From Niebla homalea (lineage: Eukaryota; Ascomycota; Lecanoromycetes; Lecanorales; Ramalinaceae), in NCBI GenBank assembly GCA_019925105.1, contig JAHGAU010000021.1, positions 966,267 through 1,030,266 on the forward strand: a stretch of 64,000 nucleotides of DNA. The letters are read 5' to 3'. The translations under genes were made by a program, and so were the position numbers. Positions 37,014 to 52,237 of this stretch are shown here, piece by piece; the first letter of the stretch is position 1, and every line of letters begins with the position of its first letter. Below the pieces are notes generated by a model. That model did no database searches and was not told the DNA's origin. It saw only the letters and a program-made list of their open reading frames with translations.

Positions 37014-37416
37014 AGAAACCTTTATATATTCTATATTATAAAAGAAAAGGACTTAAAAAATAACCTTAATATCTATAATATATATAACCCGCCGCCGATT
37101 AATAAAAAAAAACCTTTTATAATATTATTACTTAAGGAGGTCTTAATTACTTTAAGTAAGTACATATTACTTAAAGACTTTAACCTATATTATTATATAT
37201 AAAACGAGGAAAAGCGTATAATAAATTACGTTAAATCGGATAACCTATTAATAATTACCGCTTAAATTAAGCTTTTATTATTAATATTATAAGGGATTAT
37301 TACGTAAAAAAGTTATAAATTTAAAATAACGATTAATTTAATTTTTAATACGGAAAAAGTTATTAATATAATTATAATATATAGGTTATAAAAGGACTTA
37401 AAATATAACTTGGATT

Positions 37417-37428
37417 ATATATTAATAT
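37417..37428. repeat. Target-site duplication of LINE B2, left copy
   Basis: ATATATTAATAT, repeated at 43216-43227. Confidence 0.85.
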
Positions 37429-40400
37429 TGATTGATTGATTGATTGATTTATATTACGGATCTAGCTAGGCTAATTCCGGCGTTCTTTAATACTCGGTTA
37501 TTTAGCCTTATTAATAACCGTAAAAACCTAATATCTATTATATTAAGAATAAAAACCGGTATTTACTTAGCTTTTATTCTTATCTTAAGGGTTAAAAGCA
37601 TTTATAGCCGTTTAAAGAATAAGAATTTATTTATACGCCTTTTTTAAGAAAACCTATAATATTACGATTAAATTTATTTAAAGGTTATTTTTAAACTTAT
37701 TGCTTTTCCGTTATTTTATAGGTTTATTTAATATTAAAATTTTAAAATTCCGATTATATTATTAAGTATCTTTATTAATATATATATTATTATTATTTTA
37801 TTTATATAACTTTATTAACCAATATAATATCGCTTCTTATACCGTTCCGGTATTTATAGCCTTTTTAACCTTTTATTAAGTATAGTTTTCTTACCGTTAC
37901 TTTTTATTTTTAGGTTAACGGTAAGGTTTCTTAATTAAATTTTTAACTATTTTATCCATTTCCTTAACTAAGTTAAATTATAATAATAAGCCCGTAATTA
38001 TTATAAATTTAACGGCCGCTTTAATACCTTTTTTATTAATAAATATTTAATAATAATTATTAATTTTTATCCTTTTAATTAATTTCGGTTTAAGCTCCTT
38101 AAATAGTAAATAAAAAATTAATACGTATATAACGTTTTACTTCCGTTATTTATATTTATAATTAACGTTAATCCGGCTATTAATATATACGATAAAAAAA
38201 ATAAAAATTAAGCCGTTTTTATTTATCCGGAATTGGATTATTAACGTATTATTATTTTTCCTTATAACCCTATAACGCTAGAAATACTTATTAATAACCT
38301 TATTATTATTTAAAGCCGGGTATTATCGCCCTTAAGGGATTAATTCTTTATATTTACGTTAACGCTTTATTTATTTTCCTTTAATTTATAAAGTAATCAT
38401 TATTAATTTTACTTTTATAGCCTTTTTTTCCTTTATTACTTTTACTTTAAATAAGAATCCGTATATTTTTATATTAGTTTTTTAAATATAAGTTAAATTA
38501 ATTTCTTTCTTAATTTACTTTAATTTAACTTCTATAGAAAAAATAGATACCGTTTTTTTTATATTTTTTTATTTATGGCTTTTTATAGTTTTAATGAATA
38601 TATTCGTTTCCTATTAATATAATTAAGTTTATACCCTTTTTAAGCCTTATTTAAGCGACTATTTAATTAAAAGTTAAATTTATTAATAGTATAAAGACCT
38701 CGGATTCTAATACCGGGACGGGAGTTACTTTATATACTTTATTTATTACTCTTAAATATCGGTTTTAAACCTTTTATAATTACCGGATAAGCTTTTTTTT
38801 TATATCCGGGCGTACCCTTAAATATATATTAAATAATTACCGTATATATTATCATAAGCTTTATAACCGCTTAATAAATAATTTTAGCCTTCTATAAGGT
38901 AACTCCTTACGTTAATACCGTAAGGTAAATAAGGTCCCTTTTTTATAAAATTATTTTCTTTTAAACCTTTTTTTATATAATTTTTTTAATTTAGTTTTTT
39001 ATTAATTTATAAGTTAAATACTTTAATATTAACCTCCGGTTTTACCGTTATATTATTTAAGTCTACCGTAACTATTATATCGTATAACTTTAAACTCTTT
39101 ATTATATAAATAAGTTTATATTTATATGGGACGAATTAAGTTTTATATATTTTTACTTATTATAAGTAGACTTTATAAGTTTATTTTAACTTTAAATAGT
39201 TTATATAAGTAAATATATTATAAATTAAAAGGTAAATATTATTAATAAAGCCTTTTACTTAAACCTTCTATTTTAACTTTATTAAGTCTTTAATAAACGG
39301 GCCGTTAAAGAATAAAAATAAGACTGGGGAAATAAATAACCTTTAAAAAATCCTTATTATCGCGGGCTCTATTATATTTATCTTTTATTCCAGGCTAATT
39401 AACGTTACTTAATTACTTAAGAAACTTTTTATTTAATTTATAAATAAAAATAAAATCTTTTTTTTTTATAAATTATATAATAACCTTTAATAATTTATTT
39501 TATTAAATGCCTTTATAATATTTAAGGAAAAAAAGACTTATAATATATTTCTTTTTATAGTTTTATACCGTATATACGCTATTAATTAAGCCTTTAAGAA
39601 CCGTCTCCGTTAACCGTTCTTTTTTTACCTTTATTTATTAATTAAAAAGTAACTTATATTTTTTTATTTAATTATTTAAAATCTTTATAATTACCGTTTT
39701 TAAAGTTTTCCTTAACGTATAAAAAAGTACTATAAGTTTATACGACTTTATTTTTAAGTAATTTAACTTAACCGGCTTCTTAAGGATAATCGTTTTAATT
39801 TCCTTAAATTTATAAAAATAATATTTTATATTAAAATAAACTTAAAATAAATAAATAAAAACCTTTTTAAATAACGATATTATTATAAATAGGAACCTAT
39901 TTAATATACCGTTAAGTCTAAAGGCCTTATCCTTTTTTAATTTATTAATCGTTTTAATTATTATTATTTAAATTATTATTTTATTTATTATTATTAATTT
40001 AAAATATATAGTATTATCGATATTTATTAAATTAACTTCTAATAATAAAGGAAAGAACGTTTCTTTAAGAGTTTTAATTTTACCGTTAAAAATATCCGTT
40101 ATTATACCGTTTAATTTTTTTAAGGGTAAAAACTTAAGGATAAATTTAAGTTTCCCACTTTATTTTTTACCGTATTTTATTAATTTTTAAATATTATAAA
40201 GGGAAACCGTTAAGTTATATACTATAGCCCGGAAGTATATTTATTTAACCTTTTAGATAATTCTCTTTTTTTTCTTTTTAAGCTTTTTTTAACCGTTAAA
40301 ACGTTTCCGGGTTCTTATATTTAATAGTTTATTTTATGAGCGCTTTTATTTTTATAATTATTTTTATATATTTTTTATTTTAATAAATTTTAACTTTCTT

Positions 40401-43215
40401 AAACGGCTTTATTATTAAGATTATTATATTAATTATTTTATTTAAAGCCTTTATTACCCGTATTATAAAACGGTTAATTTATTCTTTATTATTAAGTTAA
40501 AGGAGCTCCGTTAATTAGGATATTACCCTTATTACCTTTATAAATACCTTAATTTCCTTAACCGTTTTTTATATTTATTTAAATAATAAAAACAAAATTA
40601 TATTAACGGATTAATTTAAGGTTATTTATATTAAAACGTAATTTAAACCGTATTTTAAGTTCTCTTAAGGTTTATATATTATAATTAAATTAATAATATT
40701 TTTTAAATTAAATATTAAATTAATTATAATTTTAAGTTTATAGCTTTTTATATAATAATTTCTTTTAACGTTAATAACGTAAAATTAAATTATATAATAA
40801 TTATTAATAATTCTTTAAATTTAATATAATTAATTATATAATCTTCTTTATTTTATTAAGCATAATAAAAATTAAAGTCCTTTATTAAAAAGTATTTATT
40901 AAATATAATTATAATATCCTTAAGTAATAGGATTATAAAAAAATTATTCTTATTAACCAGTAACGGATTATATATATTATAAATATTTAAATTACCCTTA
41001 ATATCCTTTTCTTATACGATCCGGAGTATATATAAATTCCCTTTATAATAAATAACGTTTTAACTATTTATATTTAATTTCTTATTAATAAAGAAATACG
41101 TTTATATTATTTTATTACCTTTAAAAGTTAAGTAAAAATTATCTTTTAAATTAATTAAAAAATAAATATACGGATTATATAGCGGCTTTTATATTATTAT
41201 AATATCGTTATTTTTTATTTTTTTAAATTTAAATATTAATATTACGGTTTTAATTGCTTCTTTACGTACGTTATATTATATTACCTTTAAAAGTATAAAT
41301 ATATTAAATATTAATATCCGTTAAGCTTTTTTTATTAACTTTTATTTATATAAATAATTTCTTTTTAAAATTAAATATTATTTATTTTAATCTTTTTATT
41401 ATAATAATAATCTTGATCAAGCGGCCGGCCTTAAAAATTAATATTATTATAAGCTTTTTTTTTTTATATTATTAATTATTACGCTTTATTCTTCTCCGTT
41501 TAATAAGCTCCGTTTATATTTTAAGATTATCTTTAATTATTTTATTGGTTTAAGTTTATATAAATTATAATATTAAATTTTAATTATTATTTTAATTTTT
41601 TTATATTAAGTTTTTTTCGCTTTTATTATATACCGTAAGTTTTACGTTAAGTAATTATTATTATTATACGTTACGTATTTTAATGCGTTTTTTATTAAGC
41701 TTTTTATTATTAAATTAACGTATTTATACGTATTATACCCTTTAATATATATTACGTATTTTATATTATTAAGGTACTTTATAATAATATATCCGTATTT
41801 TTAATATTTAAAGTATTAATAAATATCCGCCGTCCGGTTTTAAGGTTTTATTAATTTAAGGAATTTACCCTTTATTACCTTTTTATTAAAAATATTATTA
41901 TATATCCTTATTAACGTTATACTTAAGATAACTATAAAGTATTTCTTTATATAATTAAAAACGTTTAACCTCTTTATTATAAAGAGGAAACTATAATCGA
42001 TAATCTTTAACTTAAGGTAAAAGATTATATTCTTTTTTTTTTATCCGCCTTAAGGTAATTTCCCCTTTTTTTCCCGTAAATTTTATTAAGTATATCCGTT
42101 TACTATAATAATAAAAGATTACTTTAATATTTTTATTATTTTATATCCTTTTTACCGGCTTATCCCTTTAATTTCTTTAGTTTTTCTTTTATTTTTAATA
42201 AGGCTATATTAAAAAGAATATCCTCGCTTTATAATTTATATATTATAATAATTTATTTTATTAACGGTTTTCCCGTTATTTTAAACGTTTTTATTAATTA
42301 TAACGGGTTTATTTTTACCGTTATACTTTTTCTTTTTCGCCTGATAATTATATAATTATTATCCTTATTTTCCTTAACGTTATTATTTTCTTTTTTACTT
42401 TTATTTCCTTTACCGTTAACGTTAACGCCGCCTTTATAACTTTTATTACCTAGTTTATTCCCGCTTTTTTTCTTTAAAGCTTTTTCTATTGCTTTTTTAT
42501 TTTATATATATTCTTTTTATTTTTTTTTCATTTTTATCCGTTAATATTTTTATTACCGCTTTTTAAGCTTTATATAACTTTTTTAACTCCTTTAAATTTC
42601 TCTTTATATTTATATAAAAGTTTTTTATTTTCCGTAATCCGATTTATAATATTGATTAAGTTTTTAATATAATATTTTTTTTTATATAATTATAAAAAAA
42701 CCTTTTAACGCCCTTATTACTTTTTCCCTTATTATTTTTCTTTTACGTATTTAATAATTACTTTTTTTTATAGCTTATTCCTATTTACTTAATATCTTTT
42801 TATTTTCTTTTAATTCTTTTTTAATTTATATATATTTAATAAAACCTTTTACGCCTCCGTTTACCCTTTATCCGTCCCCACGTACCGTCCTTATCCCCTC
42901 CGCCCTTTATTTATTATCCTTAATAATAATATTTTTATACGTTATATACGTTTTTTTACGTATATTTTATTAATTATAAACTCCTTATTCGATTTAAAGT
43001 TTTTTTATCTTATATTTATCGCGTCGTTCGTACGACTTATTACCGTTCTTATTAATTTAAACCGCTTACCCTTCTTTCCCCTTTATTTTTATTATTACTC
43101 CGCTTCCGCTTATCGTATTTAAGGTACCGTCCTTACTATTACTTAAGCTATGCACGCGTGCATCGTTTCTGACCTCTGGGGTCCCGTTGTTCGTCGCCAT
43201 TTTCAATTCTCTATC
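37429..43215 (-). mobile_element. LINE B2, full length, minus strand
   Basis: Complete 5.8-kb LINE of subtype B, nested in A2. The tail is at 37429. The ORF1 start codon is at 43198-43200 (M-A-T-N-N-G-T-P-E-V on the minus strand), followed by a 15-base leader. The reverse transcriptase site at 39238-39249 reads F-I-N-N on the minus strand. The first 60 or so bases of ORF1 are RIP-free. Subtype B differs from A just before the terminal block and through the body. Stops throughout; plus-strand frames that look open here are antisense artefacts. Confidence 0.92.
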
Positions 43216-43227
43216 ATATATTAATAT
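43216..43227. repeat. Target-site duplication of LINE B2, right copy
   Basis: Right copy of ATATATTAATAT; LINE A2 continues to 45004. Confidence 0.85.
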
Positions 43228-44992
43228 AAATAACTTTAAATTAAACCGTTAATATAACCCTATTATTACCGGTAAAGAAAGCGTAAAAAATGGTTAAGAA
43301 AATAAAGGTTTATATAAAAACGGAAAAAATAATAATATAATTTATAAACCTTCTTTAACTAAATAATAAAGACCGGATCGACTTCTTTATAAAGTAAGTA
43401 ATAAAGGTATTAAATAAAATAATTAATAAGATTATCTTAATAATGAAATTTTCTTAAAGAGTTAAAATTTATTAAAATAAAAAATATATAACCGCGATTA
43501 TAAAGGCGAAAAGGTTAATTAAATAAATTTTTAAGTATAGGAATTAAAAGATACTTAATTAATTAAGGGTTACTTAAAAAAAAAGGAGAAAACTATTAAA
43601 AAAGTTAAATAAATATACTTTTAATTTACGGTATATAACTTAACGGTTTTACCTCGTAATATTTAAAAGTTAATAAAGTATAATAAAAAATAAAGTAAGA
43701 AATTAAAGTTTATCCTTAAATTCCCGCTTTTTAAGAAACTTAATAATATATTAATTAATACCTTTAATAATAAGATTAAAGCCCTTAAAAGAGTATTTTT
43801 CCCCCTTTATTAAAAGTTAATTTAAATAATATTAACGGTATTACGTACTCCGACCCCGTATTAATAAATAAAATAATAATATAAGATATAATAATTAAAG
43901 TAATTAATAAATTAAAAAAGGATAAAGCCTTAAGATTAAATGGGATTCTTAATAGATTCTTAATAATAATAACTTTACCGTTTAAAAAGGTTTTTACTTA
44001 TTTCTTTTAAGTATATTTTAATATCGGCTATTATTTACGTAAGTTTAAGGAGATAAAAACGATTATTTTTAAGAAGCTTATTAAGCCGGATTATTTTAAG
44101 GTAAAGTCTTATAAATTTATTATACTCTTATATACGTTAAGGAAAGCCTTAAAAATAATAATAATAAAAATCCTTAATAATTATATAAAGAACTATAGAC
44201 TTCTCCCTAATTAATAAATAAGAGTAAAAAGAAATCGGTTAATAAAAATAACCCTTAAAAAACTAATTAACAGCATATATATAGTATAAAGTTATAAGAA
44301 AAAGTATATTATAAGCCTTCTTTCTCTTAATATTATAAATACCTTTAATAAAATAAATTATTAAAAATTATTATATAACTTAAAAAAGAAGGGGATATTA
44401 CCTTTTTTAATTAAGTAAATAAAGAGTTTTTTAAGCGACCGAGTTACATTAATTAACCTAGGATAAAAAGTAAGCTTAATAAAGCCAGTTATAACGGGGA
44501 TTCCTTAAAGATCGTTTATTTTTTTTATATTATTCTTATTTTTTAACGGTTTATTAATTAAAAAGCTTATTAAGTTAAAATAAAAAATTTAAATTAAAGG
44601 CTTTATTAATAACGTTTATTTTTTAATTTATAATATTTTTATACGTATAAATTATTTAAAATTAAAATAGGCTTATAAAGTTTATTTTTAATAAGCGAGA
44701 ATTTACGGGGCTTAATTCGTATTATATAAGTATAAATTTATTTATATAATTAAGAGCTTAAGGTTATATAATATAATAATTATAATAAACTTAAGTAAAA
44801 TTATAATAAAGCCGGATACCAATATTAAAGTCCTTAACCTTTAAGTAAATAAGAAACTTAATTAAAAGAATTATATAAAAAAGGTTTAAAAGAAAATAAC
44901 TTTATAAGAAAAAGGCCTTATTTATTTTGCCGTATTAATATAAAAAGCTATATTATAAAAGGCCCGGACTATTTATTAAGCTATAATAAAGT

Positions 44993-45004
44993 TAGTTATA
45001 ATAT
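44993..45004. repeat. Target-site duplication of LINE B3, left copy
   Basis: TAGTTATAATAT, repeated at 50769-50780. Confidence 0.85.
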
Positions 45005-48000
45005 TGATTGATTGATTGATTTATACTACGGATCTAGTTAGGCTAATTCCGGCGTTCTTTAATACTCGGTTATTTAGCCTTATTAATAACCGTAAAAACC
45101 TGATATTTATTATATTAAGAATAAAAACCGGTATTTATTTAGCTTTTACTCTTATCTTAAAGGTTAAGAGTATTTACGGCCGTTTAAAGAATAGGAATTT
45201 ATTTATATATTTTTTTTTAAGAAAACCTATAATATTACGACCGAATCTATTTAAAAATTACCTTTAAACTTATTACTTTTCTGTTATTTTACGGGTTTAT
45301 TTAATATTAAAATTTTGAAATTCCGATTATATTATTAAATATCTTTATTAATACGTAAGCTATTATTATTTTATTTATATAATTTTATTAACCGATATAA
45401 TATTACTTTTTATACCATTCCGATATTTATAGTCCCTTTAACCCTTTATTAAATATAGTTTTCCCGCCGTTACTTTTTATCCCCGGGTTAACGGCGAAGT
45501 TTCTTAATTAAGTCCTTAATTATTTTATTTATTTCCTTAATTAAGCTAAATTATAATAATAAGCTTATAGCTATTATAAATTTAACGGCCGCCTTAATAC
45601 CCCTTTTATTAATAAGTATTTAATAATAATTATTAATCCTTATCCTTTTAATTAACCCCGGTTTAAGCTCCTTAAATAGTAAATAAAAGATTAATATATA
45701 TATAGCGTCCTATTTCCGTTATTTATATTTATAATTAACGTTAATCCGGTTACCGGCATATATAATAAAGAAAAAGTAAATTAAGCTATTTTTATTTATC
45801 CGAAGTTAAATTATTAATATATTATTACTTTTCCTTATAATCTTATAATATTAAAGATACTTATTAATAACCTTATTATTATTTAAAGTTAAGTATTATT
45901 ATCTTTAAAGGATTAATTTTCTATATTTATATTAATACTTTATTTATTTTTCTTTAATTTATAGGGTAATTATTATTAATTTTACCTTTATAACCTTCTT
46001 CTCCTCCGCCGCTTTTACTTTAGGTAAAAATCCGTATACTTTTACGTGAGCTTTTTAAACGTAAGTTAAATCGACCTCTTTCTTAATTTACTTTAATTTA
46101 ACTTTTATAAAAAAGGTAAATACCGTTTTTCTACGTTTTTTTATTTGCGGCCTTTTCTAATTTTAATAAATACGTTCGTTTTCTATTAACGTAATTAAAT
46201 TTATACTTTTTTTAAGCTTTACTTAAGTAATTATTTAATTAAGGGTTAACTTTATTAATAATATAAAGACCTCGGATTTTAATACCGGGACGGAAATTAC
46301 TTTATATATTTTACTTATTTCTTTTAAGTATCGGTTTTAAACTTTTTATAATTACCGGACGGGCTTTTTCCTATATTTAAGCGTATTTTTAAATATATAT
46401 TAAATAGCTATTATATACATTATTATAAACTTTATAACCGCTTAATAAATAATTTTAATTTTTTATAAAATAGCTCCTTACGTTAACGCCGTAAAGTAAA
46501 TAAGGCCCCTTTTTTATAAAATTATTTTCTTTTAGACCTTTCTTATATAATTTTTTTAATTTAATTTCCTATTAATTTATAAATTAAATACTTTAATATT
46601 AATTTTTAGTTTTACCGTTATATTACTTAAGTTTATTATAGCTATTATATTATATAGTTTCGGGCTTTTTATTATATAAATAAGCTTATACTTATATAAA
46701 GCGAATTAAATTTTATATATTTTTACTTATTATAAATAAACTTTATAAGTTTATTTTAACTTTAAATAATTTATATAAGTAAACGTATTATAAATTAAAA
46801 AATAAATATTGTTAATAAAGTTTTTTACTTAAATTTTTTATTTTAATTTTATTAAATCTTTAATAAATAAGTTATTAAAAAATAAAAATAAAACCGGGGA
46901 AATAAATAATCTTTAAAGAATCTTTATTATTGCGGGCTTTATTATATTTATTTTTTATCCTAGGTTAATTAACGTCGTTTAATTATTTAAAAAACTTTTT
47001 ATTTAATTTATAAAGAAAAGTAAAATCCCTTTTTTCCGTAAATTATATAATAACCTTTAATAATTTACTTTATTAAATGCCTTTATAATATTTAAGGAAA
47101 AAAGATTTATAACGTACTTTTTCTTATAATTTTATACCGTATATACGTTATTAATTAAGCCTTTAAAAACCGTTTCCGTTAACCGTTTTTTTTTTATATT
47201 TTTATTTATTAATTAAAGAGTAATTTATATTTTTCTACGTAATTACTTAAAATCTTCGTAATTACCGTTTTTAAAGCTTTCCTTAACGTATAAAGGAATA
47301 TTATAAGTTTATATAACTTTATTTCTGAATAATTTAACTTAACCAGTTTCTTAAGGATAATCGTTTTAACCTTTTTAAATTTATAAAGGTAATAATTTAT
47401 ATTAAGGTAAACTTAAAATAAATAAGTAAAAACCTTTTTAAATAATAATATTATTATAAATAAAAATTTATTTAATATACTGTTAAGTCCGAAAGTTTTA
47501 TTTTTCTTCAATTTATTAATTGTTTTAATTATTATCTTTTAAGTTATTACTTTACTTATTATTATTAATTTAAAATATATAATATTATCGATATTTATTA
47601 AGTTAACTTTTAATAACGGGGGAAAGAACGCCCTTTTAAGGGCCTTAATTTTACCGTTAAAAATATTTATTATTGTACCGTTTAATCTTTTTAAAGGTAG
47701 AAACTTAAAAATAAATTTAGGTTTTTTACTTTATTCTTTACCGTATTTTATTAACTTTTAAATATTATAAAGGGAAACCGTTAAGTTATATATTATAGCC
47801 CGGAAGTATATTTACTTAAGCTTTCGGATAATTCTTTTTTAAGCTTTTTTTAGCCGTTATAACGTTTCCCAGTTCCTATATTTAATAATTTACTTTATAA
47901 GCGTTTTTACTTTTATAATTATTTTTATATATTTTTTATTTTAATAAGTTTTAGCTTTTTTAAACGGCTTTATTATTAAAATTACCGCGTTAATTATTTC

Positions 48001-50768
48001 GTTTAAAGCCTTTATTACCCGTATTATAAAACGGTTAATTTATTCCTTATTATTAAGCCGGAGGAGTTTCATTAATTAAAATATTACTTTTATTGCTTTT
48101 ATAAATATTTTAATTTCCTTAACCGTTTTTTATGTTTATTTAAACGGTAAAAACGGAGTTATATTAATGGACCAGTTTAAAATCATTTATATCGGGACGT
48201 AATTTAAATTATATTTTAGGTTTTCTTAGGGTCCGTATATTATAATTAAGTTAATAATATTTTTTAAGTTAAATATTAAGTTAATTATAATTTTAAGTTT
48301 ACGGCTTTTTTATATAATAGCCTTTTTTAACGTTAATAACGTAAAATTAAATTATATAATAATTATTAATAGTTTTTTAAATTTAATATAATTAATTATA
48401 TAACCTTCTTTATTTTATTAAGCGTAATAAAGATTAAAGTCCTTTTTAAGAAATACTTATTAAATATAATTATAATATCCTTAAGTAACGGAATTATAAA
48501 AAGTCCCTTTTTATTAACCGGTAATGGATTATACGTATTATAAATATTTAAATTACCCTTAATAACCTTTTCTTATATAATTTAGAATATATATAAGTTC
48601 TTTCCGTAATAAATAACGTTTTAATTATTTATATTTAACCTTTTATTAATAAAAAAATATATTTACGTTATTTTATTATTTTTAAAAATTAAATAAAAAT
48701 TATTTCCCGGGTTAATTAAAAAATAAGTATATAGATTATATAATAACTTTTATATCGTTATAATATTAATATTTTTTATTTCCTTAAATTTAAATATTAA
48801 TATTATAACTTTAATTATTTCCTTACGTACGTTATATTATATTACCCTTAAAAGTATAAATATATTAAATATTAACGTTTATTAAGCTTTTTTTATTAAC
48901 TTTTATTTATATAAATAATCTTTTTTTTAAAAATAAGTATTATTTATCTTAATCTTTTTATTATAATAATAATCTTGGTCGGGCGGTTAACTTTAAAGGT
49001 TAATATCGCTATAAGCTTCCTTTTTTTTATATTATTAATTATTACGTTTTACCCTTTTTTATTTAATAAATTCCGTTTACGTTTTAAAATTATCTTTAAT
49101 TATTTTATTAATTTAAGTTTATATAAGTTATAACGTTAAACCTTAATTATTATCTTAATTTTTTTACGTTAAGTCTTTTTCGTTTTTATTATATACCGTA
49201 AGTTTTACGTTAAATAATTATTATTATTATACGTTATATATTTTAACGCGTTTTTCATTAAACTTTTTATTATTAAATTAATATATTTATACGTATTATA
49301 CCCTTTAATATATATTATATATTTTATATTATTAAGGTACTTTATAATAATATATCTATATCTTTAATATTTAAAGTATTAATAAATATCCGCCGTCCGG
49401 TTTTAAGGTCTTATTAATTTAAGGGATTTACTTTTTATTACCTTTTTATTAAAAATATTATTATATATTCTTATTAACGTTACGCTTAAAATAACCGTAA
49501 AGTATTTTTTTATATAATTAAAGGCGTTTAATTTTTTTATTATAAAGGAGAAATTATAATTAATAATCTTTAATTTAAAATAAAGGATTATATTCTCCTT
49601 TTTTATCCGTTTTAAAATAATTTCCTTTTCTTCCTTTATAAACCTTATTAAATATATCCCGTTTACCGCGATAGTGAAGGATTACCTTAATACCTTTACC
49701 GTTTTATACCCTTTTTTACCGGTTTATTCCTTTAACTTCTCTAGCCTTTTTTTCGTTTTTAATAAGGTTATATTAAGGAGGATATCCCCGCTTTATAGCT
49801 TATATACCGTAATAATCTGTTTTATTAATGGTTTTTTTATTACTTTAAACGCCTTTATTAATTATAACGGATTCGCCTTTATTACTATATTCCTTTTTTC
49901 CTTGCCCGATAATCGTATGGTTATTATTCTTATTTTTTTTAACGCTACCGTTTTTTTTTTTGCCCTTATTTTTTTTATTATTAATGCCGGCACCGCCCTT
50001 ATAACTTTTATTATTTAACTTATCTTCGCTCCCTTTTTTAAAGCTTTTCCCGTCGCTCCCTTATTTTGTACGTATCTTCTTTATCTTTTTTTACCTTTAT
50101 CCGTTAGCGTTTTTATTATTGTTTTTTAAGCTCCGTATAACCTTTTTAATTCCCTTAAATCTCTCTTTATATCCACGTAAAAGTTTTTTATTCTTTATAG
50201 CCCGATTTATAGTATCGGTTAGGTCTTTAATATAATATCTTTTTATATAATTATAAGGAAACCTTTTAATATTTTTATTGTTTTCTCCTTTATTACTTTT
50301 CTTCCATATATTTAACGGCTATTTTTTTTTATAGTTTATTCTTATTTGCTTAATATTTCTTTATTTTCCTTTAGTTTTCTCTTAGTTTATATATACTTAA
50401 TAAGGCCTTTTACGCCTCCGTTTATCCCTTATTTATCCCCGCGTACCGTTTTTATCCCTTCCGTTTTTTATTTATTATTTTTAATAATAATACTTTTACG
50501 CGTTATATACGTTCTTTTATACGTATCTTATTAATTATAAGCTCCCTATTTAATTTAAAGTCTTTTTATCTTGTATTTATTGCGTTATTTATATGACTTA
50601 TTATTGTTCTTATTAACCTGGGCTGTTTACTTTTTTTCCCTTTTTATTTTTATTATTATTCCGCTTCCGTTTATCGCATTTAAGGTACTATCCTTATTAT
50701 TACTTAAGCTATATACGTGTGCCTTGTTTCTGACCTCTGGGGTCCCGTTGTTCGTCGCTATCAGATTC
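45005..50768 (-). mobile_element. LINE B3, full length, minus strand
   Basis: Second complete subtype B copy in A2, colinear with B2 along its length. The tail is at 45005. The start codon position is 50759-50761, where ATG has become ATA; a 7-base leader follows. The reverse transcriptase site at 46808-46819 reads F-I-N-N. Some stretches near the 5' end (49670-50760) are slightly less RIP-mutated than in B2, which leaves longer antisense frames on the plus strand; these have Leu/Phe/Ile-only composition and no start context and are not genes. Confidence 0.92.
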
Positions 50769-50780
50769 TAGTTATAATAT
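50769..50780. repeat. Target-site duplication of LINE B3, right copy
   Basis: Right copy of TAGTTATAATAT; the last piece of LINE A2 follows. Confidence 0.85.
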
Positions 50781-52224
50781 ATATTATAGTTATTTAATAT
50801 ATATTTAAAAATATTCTAAAATATAAGAAAGAGTTTATTTAAATATTATAAAAAGTTTAAAACCGGTATTTAAGAATAATTAACGGTATTTATAAAGTAA
50901 CCTTTATACCTGTATTAAAGTTTAAGGTCTTTATACCGTTAATTAAAATCTTATTAAATTAAATAGTTACTTAAATAAAATTAAAGAAAAATATATATTT
51001 AATTACGATAATAAGAAATAAGCGGATCCGTTAGAATTTTAATAAGCCTTAAGTTAAAGGGAATAAATTAAGGATACTTATTTTTTTTTCTTATTAAAAT
51101 AAAGTAAAAATAAGTTAAAAAGGAAATTAACCTTATTAATATCCCGGAAACCAGCTTAAGCGGGTATAAATTCTTATTAAACATAAAAGAAATTAAAATT
51201 AAAAGGATTTAAACAGCGAAGGTTATAGCGATTACTTTATAAGTTATAATAAAGTAAATTAAACGTTAACGGAAATATAAAGACTTTATATTTTAAAGTT
51301 ATTATTATTTAATTTTTAATAATAAAAAGATTATTAATAAGTATTTCCGCCGTTATAATATTATAAGGAAGGATAATAACGTATTAATAATTTAATTCCG
51401 GATAAATAAAAATAATTTAACTTATTTCTTATTTATTATATATACCGGAAATCGGATAAACGCCGGATATAAATATAAATAAAGGAAATAAAACGCCGTA
51501 TATATCCTTATTTCTTATTTTTATTTATAGAAATTAAGTTAAAATTTATTATAAAAGTTAATATTTATAATTACCGTTAAATATTATTTATAAAAGGGTA
51601 TCCGGGTAATTATTAAGTTTATAATATTTACCGGATTATTATTATAATTTAATTTTATTATAAAAATAAATAAAGTTATTAAAGATTTTATAAAGAAAAC
51701 CTATTATTAATTAAAAAAGAAAAAAGGAGCGGAAACCGGTTATATTAATTATATAAACCGGAAAGTATTTTCTATAGCCGTAAAAATATAATAATAAACG
51801 CTTATTAAAAGTCTTTAAAAAAGTTAATAATAATAATAATATAAAAAAAATATATATTAAATACGTAAGTATTAATAAGGATATTTAAAGGTATTATATA
51901 AAATTAAGGTAATATAAATATATAAAAAAGCGAAAAAGCAATAAGTTTAAAGATAGCCTTTATAAGGATATAATTATAATATTACGGATTTTCTTAGGGA
52001 GTTAAAGCATAAAAAGTATATAAATAAATTATAATTTTTAAACGGCCGTTAATATCCTTTACCTTAAAGGATAAAAAGTAGAAATTTAATAGACGCCGGT
52101 TTTTACTTTAACGTTATAAGTATCAGGTTTTTACGGTTATTAATAAGGCTAAAAGGCCGCGTATTAAGGAACGCCGGAATTAGCTTAACTAGACCCGTAA
52201 TACAAATCAATCAATCAATCAATC

Positions 52225-52237
52225 AAGTATATTAAAG
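52225..52237. repeat. Target-site duplication of LINE A2, right copy
   Basis: Right copy of AAGTATATTAAAG; copia C resumes. Confidence 0.88.

Larger units (their letters stand above)
30299..52224 (+). mobile_element. LINE A2, full length, split by three later LINEs
   Basis: Same subtype as A1. It is present in four pieces: 30299-32491, 36999-37428, 43216-45004 and 50769-52224, together about 5.9 kb including duplicated target bases. ORF1 starts at the ATG 30318 after a 19-base leader. The endonuclease F-N-L-Y-Y motif is near 37181-37195. The reverse transcriptase site at 44602-44613 reads F-I-N-N. The tail of four AATC units ends at 52224. Three LINEs inserted later, each on the minus strand with its own target duplication. 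Confidence 0.92.

Noticed and set aside
36978..37202. 74-codon plus-strand frame
   Set aside because: It begins in the 22-bp monomers of LINE C1 and runs into the endonuclease region of LINE A2; the latter part is the true LINE reading frame, but the upstream part is an accidental fusion across an insertion junction.
37444..45267. Similar plus-strand frames at 37444-37647 and 45016-45267 (and the complement at 12505-12708)
   Set aside because: They recur because they are antisense to the shared LINE 3' terminal region. They use a non-ATG start inside the AATC tail complement, and there is no sign of selection on the frame.
49674..50771. Plus-strand frames of 60-114 codons within LINE B3
   Set aside because: They are antisense to LINE ORF1 and ORF2 of a minus-strand element. 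Composition is almost only Phe, Leu, Ile and Tyr, as expected for the complement of RIP-mutated DNA.
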